From Brenneria populi (lineage in GTDB: Bacteria > Pseudomonadota > Gammaproteobacteria > Enterobacterales > Enterobacteriaceae), in assembly GCF_036016195.1 (NCBI RefSeq), contig NZ_JAYWTM010000022.1, positions 104,238 to 168,237 of the forward strand: a DNA stretch of 64,000 nucleotides, read 5' to 3'. Below the pieces are notes generated by a model. That model searched no databases and was not told the origin of the DNA. It was given only the letters and a program-made list of their open reading frames with translations. Shown here one piece after another: positions 55,253 through 63,961 of this stretch; the stretch's first letter is position 1; every line of letters begins with the position of its first letter. A program made the translations under genes and the position numbers.

Positions 55253-55263
55253 GGAGCCGTCGA

Positions 55264-56709
55264 ATGAACCAGTTTGTTGAACAACAGAATGTGATCGCCA
55301 GGCAGATCGCGGAACAAGGGGGCGTGGAAGCCTATCTGCGCGCTCAACAGGATAAAACCCTGCTGCGTTTTCTGACCTGCGGCAGCGTCGACGACGGTAA
55401 AAGTACGCTGATTGGCCGTTTGCTGCACGATACCCGTCAGATTTACGAAGATCAGTTAACCACGCTGCATAGCGACAGCAAACGGCTGGGCACGCAGGGG
55501 GAAAAGCTGGATCTGGCCTTGCTGGTGGATGGCCTGCAGGCCGAGCGCGAGCAGGGCATCACCATTGATGTGGCTTACCGCTATTTCTCGACGGAAAAGC
55601 GCAAATTCATTATCGCGGATACGCCGGGGCATGAGCAGTACACCCGCAATATGGCGACCGGGGCGTCCACCTGCGAGCTGGCGATTCTGCTGATCGACGC
55701 GCGTAAAGGCGTCTTGGATCAGACCCGGCGTCATAGTTTTATCGCGACCCTGCTGGGGATCCGCCATCTGGTGGTGGCGGTGAATAAAATGGATCTGGTG
55801 GGCTATCAGCAGTCGGCGTTTGAGCAGTTTAAGCAGGACTATCTGGATTTCGCCCGGCAGCTGCCTGCCGATCTGAATATTACTTTCGTGCCGATCTCCG
55901 CGCTGGACGGCGATAACGTCGCCAGAGCGAGCGACGCCATGAGCTGGTACCCAGGGCCGACGCTGCTGGACGTGCTGGAAAACGTCAATGTGGCGCAGCG
56001 CAGCCTTGAGCTGCCTATGCGCTTTCCGATTCAGTATGTGAACCGCCCCAACCTCGATTTCCGCGGCTACGCCGGGACGCTGGCGTCGGGCGTGGTCCGC
56101 GTCGGGCAGCGGGTGAAGGTATTGCCGTCGGGCGTTGAGTCCAGCGTCAGCCGCATCGTCACCTTTGACGGCGACCTGCAACAGGCGCAGGCCGGCGAGG
56201 CGATTACGCTGGTGCTGGCCGATGAGATCGACATCAGCCGCGGCGATCTGCTGGTGGACGCCGCGGAAAGCCTGAAGGCGGTGCGCAACGCGCTGGTGGA
56301 TGTGGTGTGGATGGCGGAACAGCCGCTGGTGCCGGGCCAGAGCTATGACATCAAGATCGGCGGCAAGAAAGCCCGCGCGCGGGTGGAAAATATTCAGTAT
56401 CAGGTTGAGATCAACACCCTGACGCAGCGGGTAACGGAAAACCTGCCGTTGAACGGCATCGGCCTGGTCCAACTGACGTTTGATGAACCGATGGTGCTGG
56501 ATAATTATCAACAGAACCACGTTACCGGCGGCATGATCTTTATCGATCGTCTTAGCAACGTCACGGTGGGCGCGGGGCTGGTACGGGAAACCATTGAACA
56601 GAGCTATCAGGAGCCGGGCGCCTATAGCGCGTTCGAACTGGAGCTGAATGCCCTGGTTCGCCGCCACTTCCCGCACTGGGGCGCGCGTGACCTGCTGGGA
56701 GGGAAGTAA
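55264..56709 (+). CDS. cysN: CysN, sulfate adenylyltransferase GTPase subunit
   Basis: A 481-residue EF-Tu-like GTPase. G motifs: GSVDDGKSTLIGRL (G1, about residues 39-52), DTPGHEQYTRNM (G3, about 119), NKMDLV (G4, about 175). Two beta-barrel domains follow. Its GTP hydrolysis drives APS formation by CysD. About 6 residues longer than E. coli CysN. The stop is one base before the GTG of cysC. Confidence 0.98.
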   Translation: MNQFVEQQNVIARQIAEQGGVEAYLRAQQDKTLLRFLTCGSVDDGKSTLIGRLLHDTRQIYEDQLTTLHSDSKRLGTQGEKLDLALLVDGLQAEREQGITIDVAYRYFSTEKRKFIIADTPGHEQYTRNMATGASTCELAILLIDARKGVLDQTRRHSFIATLLGIRHLVVAVNKMDLVGYQQSAFEQFKQDYLDFARQLPADLNITFVPISALDGDNVARASDAMSWYPGPTLLDVLENVNVAQRSLELPMRFPIQYVNRPNLDFRGYAGTLASGVVRVGQRVKVLPSGVESSVSRIVTFDGDLQQAQAGEAITLVLADEIDISRGDLLVDAAESLKAVRNALVDVVWMAEQPLVPGQSYDIKIGGKKARARVENIQYQVEINTLTQRVTENLPLNGIGLVQLTFDEPMVLDNYQQNHVTGGMIFIDRLSNVTVGAGLVRETIEQSYQEPGAYSAFELELNALVRRHFPHWGARDLLGGK

Positions 56710-56710
56710 C

Positions 56711-57334
56711 GTGTCGCAACGTCATCCATCGCCGCCCGGCGATGAAAATATCGTGTGGCACCCGCACGCGGTGTCGCGTCGCGAGCGCGAGCGCCTGCAT
56801 CGCCATCAGGGCGTGGTTATTTGGTTTACCGGGCTGTCCGGCTCGGGTAAATCGACCCTGGCCGGGGCGCTGGAGCAGGCGCTGCATCTCCAGGGGGTCA
56901 GCACCTATCTGCTGGACGGCGATAATGTCCGCCACGGATTGTGCCGCGATTTAGGCTTTAGCGACGCGGAACGGCGGGAGAATATTCGCCGCGTCGGCGA
57001 AGTGGCCAAATTGATGGTGGACGCCGGCCTGGTGGTGCTGACGGCCTTTATCTCGCCCCATCGCGCCGAACGGCAAATGGTGCGGGATCTGCTGGGAGAG
57101 GGGCAATTTATTGAAGTGTTCGTCGATACGCCGCTATCAACCTGCGAAGCGCGCGATCCGAAAGGGCTTTACAAAAAAGCGCGGGCCGGAGAGCTGCGTA
57201 ATTTCACCGGCATCGATGCCGTCTATGAAGCGCCGGAGGCGCCGGATGTTCATCTGGACGGCGAACAATTGGTAACAAATTTAACCGACCGGCTGTTAGA
57301 TCTGCTGAGCCAGCGAGCTATTATCAACCTCTGA
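56711..57334 (+). CDS. cysC: CysC, adenylylsulfate kinase
   Basis: A 207-residue kinase converting APS to PAPS. The P-loop GLSGSGKSTLAGAL is at about residues 41-54. Further family motifs are LDGDNVRHGLC, the phospho-serine region AFISPHRAERQMVR and the lid KGLYKKARAGE. It starts at GTG, the only start leaving intact the N-terminus (SQRHPSPPGDENIVWHPHAV) seen in relatives. It ends the cysG-DNC operon; with cysJIH the window encodes sulfate activation through sulfide. Confidence 0.97.
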   Translation: MSQRHPSPPGDENIVWHPHAVSRRERERLHRHQGVVIWFTGLSGSGKSTLAGALEQALHLQGVSTYLLDGDNVRHGLCRDLGFSDAERRENIRRVGEVAKLMVDAGLVVLTAFISPHRAERQMVRDLLGEGQFIEVFVDTPLSTCEARDPKGLYKKARAGELRNFTGIDAVYEAPEAPDVHLDGEQLVTNLTDRLLDLLSQRAIINL

Positions 57335-57338
57335 TCGC

Positions 57339-57371
57339 TTCGTCGCTCCCGCGCCCGTGCGGGAGGACGAA
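57339..57371 (+). terminator. Stable hairpin between cysC and ygbE
   Basis: TTCGTC, one unpaired base, CTCCCGC, 6-base loop, GCGGGAG, GACGAA: a 13-bp stem directly after cysC. No T run follows, so it may stabilise the cys mRNA end or attenuate rather than terminate fully. Confidence 0.5.
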
Positions 57372-57387
57372 ATTGAAGGGGAAAATT

Positions 57388-57720
57388 ATGCAGAATGTCA
57401 CTCAGTTGACGGTCGTCAAGACCGGCGCAATACGGGACGACGATGACGGCGTCTCGTATCTCTTTCTGGGAATCTGCGCCGGCTTCTCTTTCTACTGCCT
57501 GGCGTTCGCTATTCCTTTTCTGGTCTACGGCGCCAATACCGCGTTTTTCCTGATGCTGTACACCTGGCCGTTTTTTCTGGCGCTGATGCCGCTGTCGATC
57601 ATCATCGGCGTGGCGTTCTGTTTTATGCTGGCGCAACGTATCTGGTACGCCTTGTCGGCAACCGGGCTATCGGTGATTTGCCTGTTCTGTCTGGTGTTCT
57701 CGTTCCTCGCCGGCTGGTGA
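57388..57720 (+). CDS. ygbE: YgbE, DUF3561 inner-membrane protein
   Basis: A 110-residue membrane protein of unknown function (DUF3561). Three hydrophobic segments lie at about residues 26-48, 54-78 and 84-108. It starts MQNVTQLTVVKTGAIRDDDDG with GAAGGGGA as ribosome site; an in-frame TTG 15 bases upstream is less likely. It is located between cysC and ftsB exactly as in E. coli. Confidence 0.88.
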   Translation: MQNVTQLTVVKTGAIRDDDDGVSYLFLGICAGFSFYCLAFAIPFLVYGANTAFFLMLYTWPFFLALMPLSIIIGVAFCFMLAQRIWYALSATGLSVICLFCLVFSFLAGW

Positions 57721-57985
57721 TAAATTCGCCCGACGGGCTGTCTGGACGGACATCGGTTTTATCCGACCGTCCGACTTTCGGCCGCAACGCTTTCGTACGC
57801 ACGCTCGCCTGCTTCCGCACCCGCGCGCCGTTATTATTCGGTTGATGTCCCGCGGCGGCGCGAATATGTCATGTCGCTCCGCTCTTATTTCCGTCCTTCG
57901 AGGCGATTCTTGCCGCCGCGCCGCCAGACAGTGTGGAGTCGAAGCGAAAGTTATGGGATGATTAAGCGTTTTTTCAGGGGGCGGG
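57721..57985. other. ygbE-ftsB intergenic region
   Basis: 265 bases without a supported gene. It presumably contains the promoter of ftsB-ispD. An imperfect hairpin GACGGACATCGG-TTTTA-CCGACCGTC lies around 57745-57771. A short open frame at 57871-58068 overlaps ftsB in another phase and is not credible. Confidence 0.5.
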
Positions 57986-58315
57986 ATGGGAAAACTTACG
58001 CTGTTATTATTGATAATACTTGGCTGGCTTCAGTATTCGCTGTGGCTAGGGAAGAATGGTATTCATGATTATGTTCGGGTCAAAGACGACGTTGTCGTTC
58101 AGCAGGGGAATAATGCCAAGCTGAAAGCCCGTAACGAACAACTGTTCGCGGAAATCGACGATCTGGACGGCGGACAGGAAGCGATTGAAGAGCGCGCGCG
58201 CAATGAACTGGGCATGATCAAACCCGGTGAAAGCTTTTATCGTCTGGTTCCTGAATCCGGTTACCGTAACGCTACCGCCGCTCCGTCATCTTTACCCAAC
58301 AATACGTCACGCTAA
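57986..58315 (+). CDS. ftsB: FtsB, divisome bitopic protein
   Basis: A 109-residue cell-division protein acting with FtsL and FtsQ to activate septal peptidoglycan synthesis. It has a transmembrane helix at about residues 3-21 (LTLLLLIILGWLQYSLWLG) and a periplasmic coiled coil at about 30-70 (LKARNEQLFAEIDDL). The conserved EERARNELGMIKPGESFYR follows, then a variable tail. ispD follows after 3 bases, as in E. coli. Confidence 0.96.
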   Translation: MGKLTLLLLIILGWLQYSLWLGKNGIHDYVRVKDDVVVQQGNNAKLKARNEQLFAEIDDLDGGQEAIEERARNELGMIKPGESFYRLVPESGYRNATAAPSSLPNNTSR

Positions 58316-58318
58316 CGC

Positions 58319-59038
58319 ATGTTAAAACAGATTGCTTCTCTGCCTGAGGTCGTCGCTGTCTTACCTGCCGCCGGCAACGGCAGCAGGATGCGCAGCGCCT
58401 GCCCCAAGCAATACTTAACCATCGGCGACAAAACCATTCTTGAGCACGCGATTAGCGCCCTGTTGTCTCATCCCCGCGTTACCCGGGCGATCGTCGCCAT
58501 CAGTCCTGACGATAGCCGTTTTCGAACCTTGCCTATTGCCGCCGATCCGCGCGTGAGCGCGGTGATCGGCGGTAAACAGCGCGCCGATTCGGTACTGGCG
58601 GGAGTCAATCATGCGGGCGATGCCGAATGGGTGCTGGTGCACGACGCGGCGCGCCCCTGCCTGCATCCAGACGATCTGGCGCGGCTGCTGAGCATTATCC
58701 CGCATAGTGATGCGGGCGGAATTCTGGCCTCTCCCGTCCGTGATACCATGAAACGCGGCGCGGGAATGGTGATAGAACATACGGTGGAGCGCAACGAACT
58801 GTGGCACGCCCTGACGCCGCAGTTATTCCCGCTCGCGCTACTGAAGGCCTGTCTGCAACGGGCGCTGCGCGACGGGACGACGGTGACGGACGAAGCCTCC
58901 GCGCTGGAGTATTGCGGCTATCATCCACAGCTGGTCAGCGGACGAGCGGACAACATCAAAGTCACGCGTCCGGAAGATCTGGCGTTGGCCGAATTCTATT
59001 TAACAAATTCACGGCATAGCTATCAGGCTGTTGACTAA
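58319..59038 (+). CDS. ispD: IspD, 2-C-methyl-D-erythritol 4-phosphate cytidylyltransferase
   Basis: A 239-residue enzyme of the non-mevalonate isoprenoid pathway, forming CDP-methylerythritol. The nucleotide-binding signature LPAAGNGSRMRSACPKQYL is at about residues 15-33, VLVHDAARPCL at about 103-113, and the C-terminal ITRPEDL-type motif is KVTRPEDLALAE. Length matches E. coli (236). The next pathway gene in the usual operon, ispF, is here pushed 211 bases away by repeat DNA. Confidence 0.97.
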   Translation: MLKQIASLPEVVAVLPAAGNGSRMRSACPKQYLTIGDKTILEHAISALLSHPRVTRAIVAISPDDSRFRTLPIAADPRVSAVIGGKQRADSVLAGVNHAGDAEWVLVHDAARPCLHPDDLARLLSIIPHSDAGGILASPVRDTMKRGAGMVIEHTVERNELWHALTPQLFPLALLKACLQRALRDGTTVTDEASALEYCGYHPQLVSGRADNIKVTRPEDLALAEFYLTNSRHSYQAVD

Positions 59039-59054
59039 GTCAGATATTCCTCGC

Positions 59055-59118
59055 CCGTTGACGGGGCTCGCCCTTCGGGCCGCCGCAAGCGGCGTTCAAA
59101 AACGCGCGCGTTTTTGTC
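59055..59118 (-). repeat. Partial family 2 repeat interior next to a family 1 copy
   Basis: GGGCCGCCGCAAGCGGCGTT and CAAAAACGC with GCGTTTTTGTC match the interior of the 30155-30281 repeat. The conserved outer ends of family 2 are missing. It directly abuts the inverted family 1 copy, forming a composite. Confidence 0.55.
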
Positions 59119-59196
59119 GGGGGAAACACGGGGAGACGTTCCCGCAGGGACGCCCCGAGTATCTTGAGCTGACAGACGGGTCTGTCAGCAAACTAC
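59118..59196 (-). repeat. Dispersed intergenic repeat, family 1, copy 3 (inverted)
   Basis: Reverse-complemented, it reads TAGTTTGCTGAC, CTGTCAG, GATACTCGGGGCG, GTCCCTGCGGGAACG, CCCGTGTTTCCCCC, matching the 434-553 copy from its left arm onward. It lacks a 17-base block (the ACCACCGGGGTGAAGCG region) present in the other two copies. It is inserted between ispD and ispF. Confidence 0.75.
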
Positions 59197-59249
59197 AGCA
59201 TAGCTGTGCAATTAGGTAAACCCTATTCAAGTCATAAGGAGAACGCACG

Positions 59250-59747
59250 ATGCGTATCGGTCACGGTTTCGATGTTCATAAATTTGGTGGCGAAGGTCCG
59301 CTGGTGATCGGTGGGGTGCGCATTCCTTATACTCAAGGTCTGCTTGCTCATTCCGACGGCGATGTCGTTTTGCATGCGGTGACGGACGCGCTGCTGGGCG
59401 CGGCCGCGATGGGCGATATCGGCAAACTGTTTCCCGATACCGATCCTGCGTTTAAAGGGGCCGACAGCCGCGCGCTGCTGCGCGAGGCATGGCGGCGCAT
59501 CGCCGAAAAGGGTTATCGGCTGGGCAATCTGGACGTCACGATTATCGCTCAGGCGCCTAAGATGGCGCCCCACATTCCGCAAATGCGCGTCAATCTGGCG
59601 GAAGATCTGCAATGTCATATGGATGACGTGAACGTCAAGGCCACCACCACCGAACAGCTGGGATTTACCGGGCGCGGCGAGGGAATCGCCTGCGAATCCG
59701 TTGCGCTTCTGGTAAGAAATGAAGCGGGTGAAATCGTCGCATGGTAA
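59250..59747 (+). CDS. ispF: IspF, 2-C-methyl-D-erythritol 2,4-cyclodiphosphate synthase
   Basis: A 165-residue trimeric zinc enzyme releasing CMP to form the cyclodiphosphate. Zinc ligands Asp8 and His10 are in GHGFDVHKFGG. Further conserved elements are LLAHSDGDVVLHA, GDIGKLFPDTDP and the C-terminal KATTTEQLGFTGRGEGIAC. A ribosome site AAGGAG precedes it. The stop overlaps the start of truD (ATGGTAA). Confidence 0.97.
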   Translation: MRIGHGFDVHKFGGEGPLVIGGVRIPYTQGLLAHSDGDVVLHAVTDALLGAAAMGDIGKLFPDTDPAFKGADSRALLREAWRRIAEKGYRLGNLDVTIIAQAPKMAPHIPQMRVNLAEDLQCHMDDVNVKATTTEQLGFTGRGEGIACESVALLVRNEAGEIVAW

Positions 59748-60796
59748 ATATGGAAAAGGGTGCAACGCTGACCTGGCTGCATGGCGAACCTCAGGCGTCG
59801 GGCGTGCTGAAGTCCAGCGCGGAAGATTTCACGGTGGTCGAGGATTTAGGGTTTCGGCCGGACGGCGAAGGCGAGCATATACTGGCGCGTATCCGCAAGC
59901 GCGGCTGCAATACGCAGTTTGTCGCGGAAGCGCTGGCGAAATTCGCCCGTCTGCCCCTGCGCGCGGTGAGCTATGCGGGGTTGAAAGATCGCCATGCGGT
60001 TACGGAACAGTGGTTTTGTCTCCATATTCCGGGGAAAGCTGCCCCCGACTTAAACGATTTCACGCTGGAAGGCTGCGAGGTGCTTGAATTCGCCCGCCAT
60101 CGCCGTAAATTGCGTATTGGCGCACTGCAGGGCAACGCGTTTACGCTGGTGCTGCGCGAAATAAGCGAACGGGAAGCGGTGAATGCCCGTCTGCAACGGA
60201 TTATGCAGGACGGCGTGCCCAATTATTTCGGCAGCCAGCGATTCGGCAAAAACGGCAATAATCTGGAGCAGGCCCGTCTCTGGGCAGATAATGCAATCCG
60301 GGTGAAAGAGCGCAATAAGCGCGGTTTTTATCTTTCCGCCAGCCGCAGCGCGTTGTTTAATCAGGTCGCCAGCGCGCGGTTGACGCAGCGGTTGGCGAAA
60401 ACCGTTTTATGCGGCGACGCTCTGCAATTAACGGGGCGGGGCAGCTGGTTTGTCGCCCAACCTGATGAATTGCCGGTCTTGCAGGCGCGTGTGGACGGCG
60501 GTGAACTTCAGGTAACGGCGCCGCTGCCGGGCGACGGCGCGTTGGGCACGCAGGATGACGCGCAGGCTTTTGAACAGGAAAATCTTAGCGGTCAGGAAGC
60601 GCTGCTGTCGTTATTACGGCGCGAACGGGTCGAACCGGCCCGTCGCGCGATATTACTGTATCCGCAGCAGATGAGCTGGGCGTGGCACGACGACGCGACG
60701 GTTGAGCTGAAATTCTGGTTGCCGGCGGGAAGCTTCGCCACCAGCGTGGTGCGCGAAATCGTGAATTCGCGCCAGGACGTGGATATCAGCGCCTGA
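59741..60796 (+). CDS. truD: TruD, tRNA pseudouridine-13 synthase
   Basis: A 351-residue pseudouridine synthase modifying U13 of tRNA-Glu. The catalytic aspartate is in YAGLKDRHAVTEQWF (about residue 83), with motifs NYFGSQRFGKNGNNL and KERNKRGFYLSASRSALFN. The start is either ATG at 59741 (overlapping ispF by 7 bases) or ATG at 59750. It ends TGATG, a coupling signature that in relatives provides the surE start, but surE does not follow here. Confidence 0.96.
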   Translation: MVNMEKGATLTWLHGEPQASGVLKSSAEDFTVVEDLGFRPDGEGEHILARIRKRGCNTQFVAEALAKFARLPLRAVSYAGLKDRHAVTEQWFCLHIPGKAAPDLNDFTLEGCEVLEFARHRRKLRIGALQGNAFTLVLREISEREAVNARLQRIMQDGVPNYFGSQRFGKNGNNLEQARLWADNAIRVKERNKRGFYLSASRSALFNQVASARLTQRLAKTVLCGDALQLTGRGSWFVAQPDELPVLQARVDGGELQVTAPLPGDGALGTQDDAQAFEQENLSGQEALLSLLRRERVEPARRAILLYPQQMSWAWHDDATVELKFWLPAGSFATSVVREIVNSRQDVDISA

Positions 60797-60922
60797 TGTA
60801 ACGCGGTTCCTTTTTCTTGAACGAATGCCGGCGACAACGATGACTGTGGCCGCAAATTTCACCCTGTGGGGGAAAATGAGCGTATCGACGACGGGGTTAA
60901 CCAAAGCAGAGGTTAGCGGGGC
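60797..60922. pseudogene. Site of missing surE, possible scar
   Basis: In E. coli the order is truD-surE-pcm with overlapping codons. Here only 126 bases lie between truD and pcm. They retain a TGATG at the truD stop and the ATGGTAA overlap at the pcm start, where the surE ending (Trp-stop) normally lies. At 60881-60898 the codons read Arg-Ile-Asp-Asp-Gly-Val, reminiscent of the SurE N-terminus (MRI, then NDDGV). This suggests, but does not prove, that surE was deleted. The short match could be chance. Confidence 0.4.
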
Positions 60923-61549
60923 ATGGTAAATAAGCGTATGCAAACGCTGCTGGAGCTATTGCGTCAGCAGGGAATACAGGACGAGCGTCTGCTGCAGGCG
61001 ATAGCCGCCGTACCCAGAGAACGTTTTGTTGACGAGGCTTTTGAGCATAAGGCCTATGAAAATACGGCGCTGCCGATAGGCTCCGGTCAAACGATTTCAC
61101 AGCCTTACATGGTCGCGAGAATGACGGATCTGTTGCGCCTGACGCCGGTTTCCCGCGTCCTGGAGATCGGCACCGGTTCGGGCTATCAAACGGCGATTCT
61201 GGCGCATCTGGTGAAGCATGTCTGCTCGGTCGAACGTATTAAAGGACTCCAGTGGCAGGCGAAACGCCGGCTTAAACAGCTCGATTTGCATAATGTGTCT
61301 ACCCGTCACGGCGACGGCTGGCAGGGGTGGGCGTCGCGCGGGCCCTTCGATGCGATTATCGTGACGGCCGCGCCTCCTGAGATCCCGCGCGCGCTGCTGG
61401 AACAGTTGGATGAGGGCGGCGTAATGGTTCTGCCGGTTGGCGAGCAATCGCAAATGTTACAGGTGGTTAAACGGCACGCGGGAGAATTTATTATCCAAGC
61501 GGTTGAAGCAGTTCGGTTTGTTCCGCTAGTAAAAGGCGAATTAGCCTGA
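60923..61549 (+). CDS. pcm: Pcm, protein-L-isoaspartate O-methyltransferase
   Basis: A 208-residue repair enzyme that methylates L-isoaspartyl residues in aged proteins. Motifs: GQTISQPYMVARMTDLL (about residues 53-69), the SAM-binding VLEIGTGSGYQTAILA (about 77-92), and FDAIIVTAAPPEIP (about 145-158); it ends FVPLVKGELA. Same length as E. coli. Normally it is coupled to surE and lies upstream of nlpD-rpoS; the nlpD-rpoS part is kept. Confidence 0.97.
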   Translation: MVNKRMQTLLELLRQQGIQDERLLQAIAAVPRERFVDEAFEHKAYENTALPIGSGQTISQPYMVARMTDLLRLTPVSRVLEIGTGSGYQTAILAHLVKHVCSVERIKGLQWQAKRRLKQLDLHNVSTRHGDGWQGWASRGPFDAIIVTAAPPEIPRALLEQLDEGGVMVLPVGEQSQMLQVVKRHAGEFIIQAVEAVRFVPLVKGELA

Positions 61550-61808
61550 TAGGGTTGCCGCGACGCGCGCTGCCGTCGGAAATTTAAGATTTCATACAAC
61601 TGGTTTATGGTATGAACGTGCTGATATTGCTAGCATCAGATAAGGATTTTGTCTCTCCGATGTCGCTTATGCGTCCGGGATGAAGAAACGGCGATCTTTC
61701 TCATTCCAACCGTCGAAAAATACCTGAACTCAGCTACGCTACAATGGATATGAGCCACAAATGTCTGAACTGATTACTGAATTTTATAGCTATAGGGGAG
61801 TAAGGCGC

Positions 61809-62861
61809 ATGGGAAGCCGAAAGATGAATTTGCGTCAGATCGCTGTTTGTACGATGGTTGTCTTAGGGTTGGCAGGATGCTCTCACGATAATACGCAATC
61901 CGCGCCGATCAGCAGCGTCGGCGGAAGTTCGGGCGGCGGCAGAAGCGGCGCGATCTCCACTCCTCCCTCGCAGATAACGGCATCCTCCGGGCCGCAGGTC
62001 GCCACCCGCGACGGCCGCATCGTTTATAACCGCAGTTACAACAATATTCCGAAAGGCAGCTACAACGGCGGAAATACCTATACGGTCAAGCGCGGCGACA
62101 CGCTGTTTTATATCGCCTGGATCACCGGCAACGATTATCGGGATCTCGCCCAGCGCAATCATATTCCAGAGCCCTATAGCCTGAATGTCGGGCAGACGCT
62201 GAATCTCGGCAACACCGCGCCAGGCGGCATAAATAACAGCGGCGGCGGCATGTTGGCGAAAACGGACTCGGCTTCGGGCGGCGTACCGGTGCCGCCGTCT
62301 ATGCCGGCCGCCTCTTCTACGCCTGCGAATAGTCAAATACAAACTATGCCGGTTGCTTCTCAGTCGACTAACGCGTATTCTGATAATTCGGGTAAACAGA
62401 ATGTAGGTAAGATGTTACCTACGGCAGGGGCAGCAGCAACCGCTCCTGTTACCGCACCGGCGGCTGTTGCCAGCAGCAATACCGCTGCTGTCGGCAGCTG
62501 GCGTTGGCCCACCGATGGGAAAGTCATAGATAGTTTCTCCGATTCGGAAGGAGGAAACAAAGGGATTGATATCGCCGGCTCGCGTGGGCAATCCGTTGTC
62601 GCTACCGCCAGTGGGCGTGTGGTTTATGCGGGCAACGCTTTGCGCGGTTACGGTAATCTGATAATCATCAAGCATAATGATGACTACCTAAGTGCCTACG
62701 CTCATAATGAAAGCATGCTGGTCCGGGAGCAACAAGAAGTCACGGCGGGGCAGAAAATAGCTACTATGGGTAGCACCGGTACCAGTTCAGTTCGTTTGCA
62801 TTTTGAAATTCGTTACAAGGGGAAATCCGTAAACCCGCTGCGTTTTCTTCCGCAGCGATAA
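61809..62861 (+). CDS. nlpD: NlpD, LytM-domain lipoprotein activator of AmiC
   Basis: A 350-residue outer-membrane lipoprotein that activates the amidase AmiC during cell separation. A signal peptide ends in the lipobox LAGC (lipidated Cys near residue 25). A LysM domain follows (about 75-120; YTVKRGDTLFYIAWITGND), then a low-complexity Ala/Thr/Ser/Pro linker, then a C-terminal M23/LytM domain (about 230-350; DIAGSRGQSVVATASGRVVY) whose metal ligands are degenerate, as in E. coli NlpD. The start at MGSRKMNLRQ follows AGGGGAGTAAGGC. In relatives the main rpoS promoter lies inside this gene. Confidence 0.95.
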   Translation: MGSRKMNLRQIAVCTMVVLGLAGCSHDNTQSAPISSVGGSSGGGRSGAISTPPSQITASSGPQVATRDGRIVYNRSYNNIPKGSYNGGNTYTVKRGDTLFYIAWITGNDYRDLAQRNHIPEPYSLNVGQTLNLGNTAPGGINNSGGGMLAKTDSASGGVPVPPSMPAASSTPANSQIQTMPVASQSTNAYSDNSGKQNVGKMLPTAGAAATAPVTAPAAVASSNTAAVGSWRWPTDGKVIDSFSDSEGGNKGIDIAGSRGQSVVATASGRVVYAGNALRGYGNLIIIKHNDDYLSAYAHNESMLVREQQEVTAGQKIATMGSTGTSSVRLHFEIRYKGKSVNPLRFLPQR

Positions 62862-62914
62862 ATCGGGCAGAGTATTTCGGTATTCTGCCATGGGATCACG
62901 GGTAGGAGCCACTT

Positions 62915-63907
62915 ATGAGCCAAAATACGCTGAAAGTTAACGAGTTACATGAAGATGCTGATTTTGAAGAGAATGGACTTGGCGTTTTTGAAGATAAAGC
63001 GCTGGCAGAGGACGATACCAGTGATAATGATTCGGCGGAAGACGAGTTATTATCACAAGGGATTCCGCAGCGCGTTTTAGATGCGACTCAGCTCTATTTG
63101 GGAGAAATTGGTTATTCACCGCTTTTAACTGCTGAAGAAGAAGTCTATTTTGCCCGGCGCGCGCTGCGCGGCGATATGCCGTCGCGTCGCCGGATGATCG
63201 AGAGTAACCTGCGGCTGGTGGTAAAGATCGCCCGCCGTTACAACAATCGCGGTCTGGCGTTATTGGATCTGATTGAAGAGGGTAATCTTGGTCTGATCCG
63301 GGCCGTTGAGAAATTCGACCCGGAGAAAGGGTTTCGTTTTTCAACCTACGCCACGTGGTGGATTCGACAGACCATAGAACGGGCGATCATGAATCAAACC
63401 CGAACGATTCGTCTGCCGATCCATATCGTAAAAGAACTCAATGTTTACCTGCGTACCGCACGCGAGCTTTCTCATAAACTGGATCACGAGCCAAGCGCGG
63501 AGGAGATTGCCGAACAGCTCGATAAGCCTGTCGATGACGTTAATCGCATGCTGCGTCTGAATGAGCGAATTACCTCCGTCGATACGCCGCTGGGCGGTGA
63601 TTCGGAAAAAGCGCTGCTGGATATTCTGGCGGATGAAAAAGACAACGGCCCGGAAGATACCACGCAAAATAATGATATGAAACAGAATATCGTTAAGTGG
63701 CTATTCGAACTGAACGCTAAGCAGCGTGAAGTCTTGGCGCGTCGTTTTGGTCTGTTGGGATATGAAGCGGCTACGCTGGAGGATGTCGGCCGCGAGATTG
63801 GTCTGACGCGCGAGCGCGTCCGGCAGATTCAGGTCGAAGGCCTGCGTCGCCTGCGGGAAATTCTCCAGGTGCAAGGGCTGGATATTGAAGAGTTGTTTCG
63901 CGAGTAA
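62915..63907 (+). CDS. rpoS: RpoS, stationary-phase sigma factor (sigma-38)
   Basis: A 330-residue sigma-70-family factor for general stress and stationary phase. Region 1.2 lies near residue 55. The 2.1-2.4 core holds ESNLRLVVKIARRYNNRG, LDLIEEGNLGLIRAVEKFD and FSTYATWWIRQTIERAIMNQ, where the promoter -10 recognition residues lie. Region 4.2 holds TLEDVGREIGLTRERVRQIQ for the -35. Length is identical to E. coli. In this window YtfK/RelA ((p)ppGpp) and BarA (via CsrA RNAs) are regulators that feed into RpoS in relatives. Confidence 0.99.
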   Translation: MSQNTLKVNELHEDADFEENGLGVFEDKALAEDDTSDNDSAEDELLSQGIPQRVLDATQLYLGEIGYSPLLTAEEEVYFARRALRGDMPSRRRMIESNLRLVVKIARRYNNRGLALLDLIEEGNLGLIRAVEKFDPEKGFRFSTYATWWIRQTIERAIMNQTRTIRLPIHIVKELNVYLRTARELSHKLDHEPSAEEIAEQLDKPVDDVNRMLRLNERITSVDTPLGGDSEKALLDILADEKDNGPEDTTQNNDMKQNIVKWLFELNAKQREVLARRFGLLGYEAATLEDVGREIGLTRERVRQIQVEGLRRLREILQVQGLDIEELFRE

Positions 63908-63932
63908 TGCCGCCGGCAGGTGACATGGAAAT

Positions 63933-63961
63933 AAAAATGGTGGGATATCCCACCATTTTTT
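63933..63961 (+). terminator. Strong rho-independent terminator after rpoS
   Basis: AAAAATGGTGGGA pairs perfectly with TCCCACCATTTTT around two bases. With A and T runs on both sides it works in both directions. It lies 25 bases after the rpoS stop. Confidence 0.95.

Noticed and set aside
57871..58068. 65-codon frame overlapping ftsB
   Set aside because: It overlaps the ftsB start in another phase and has an Arg-rich, unstructured composition.
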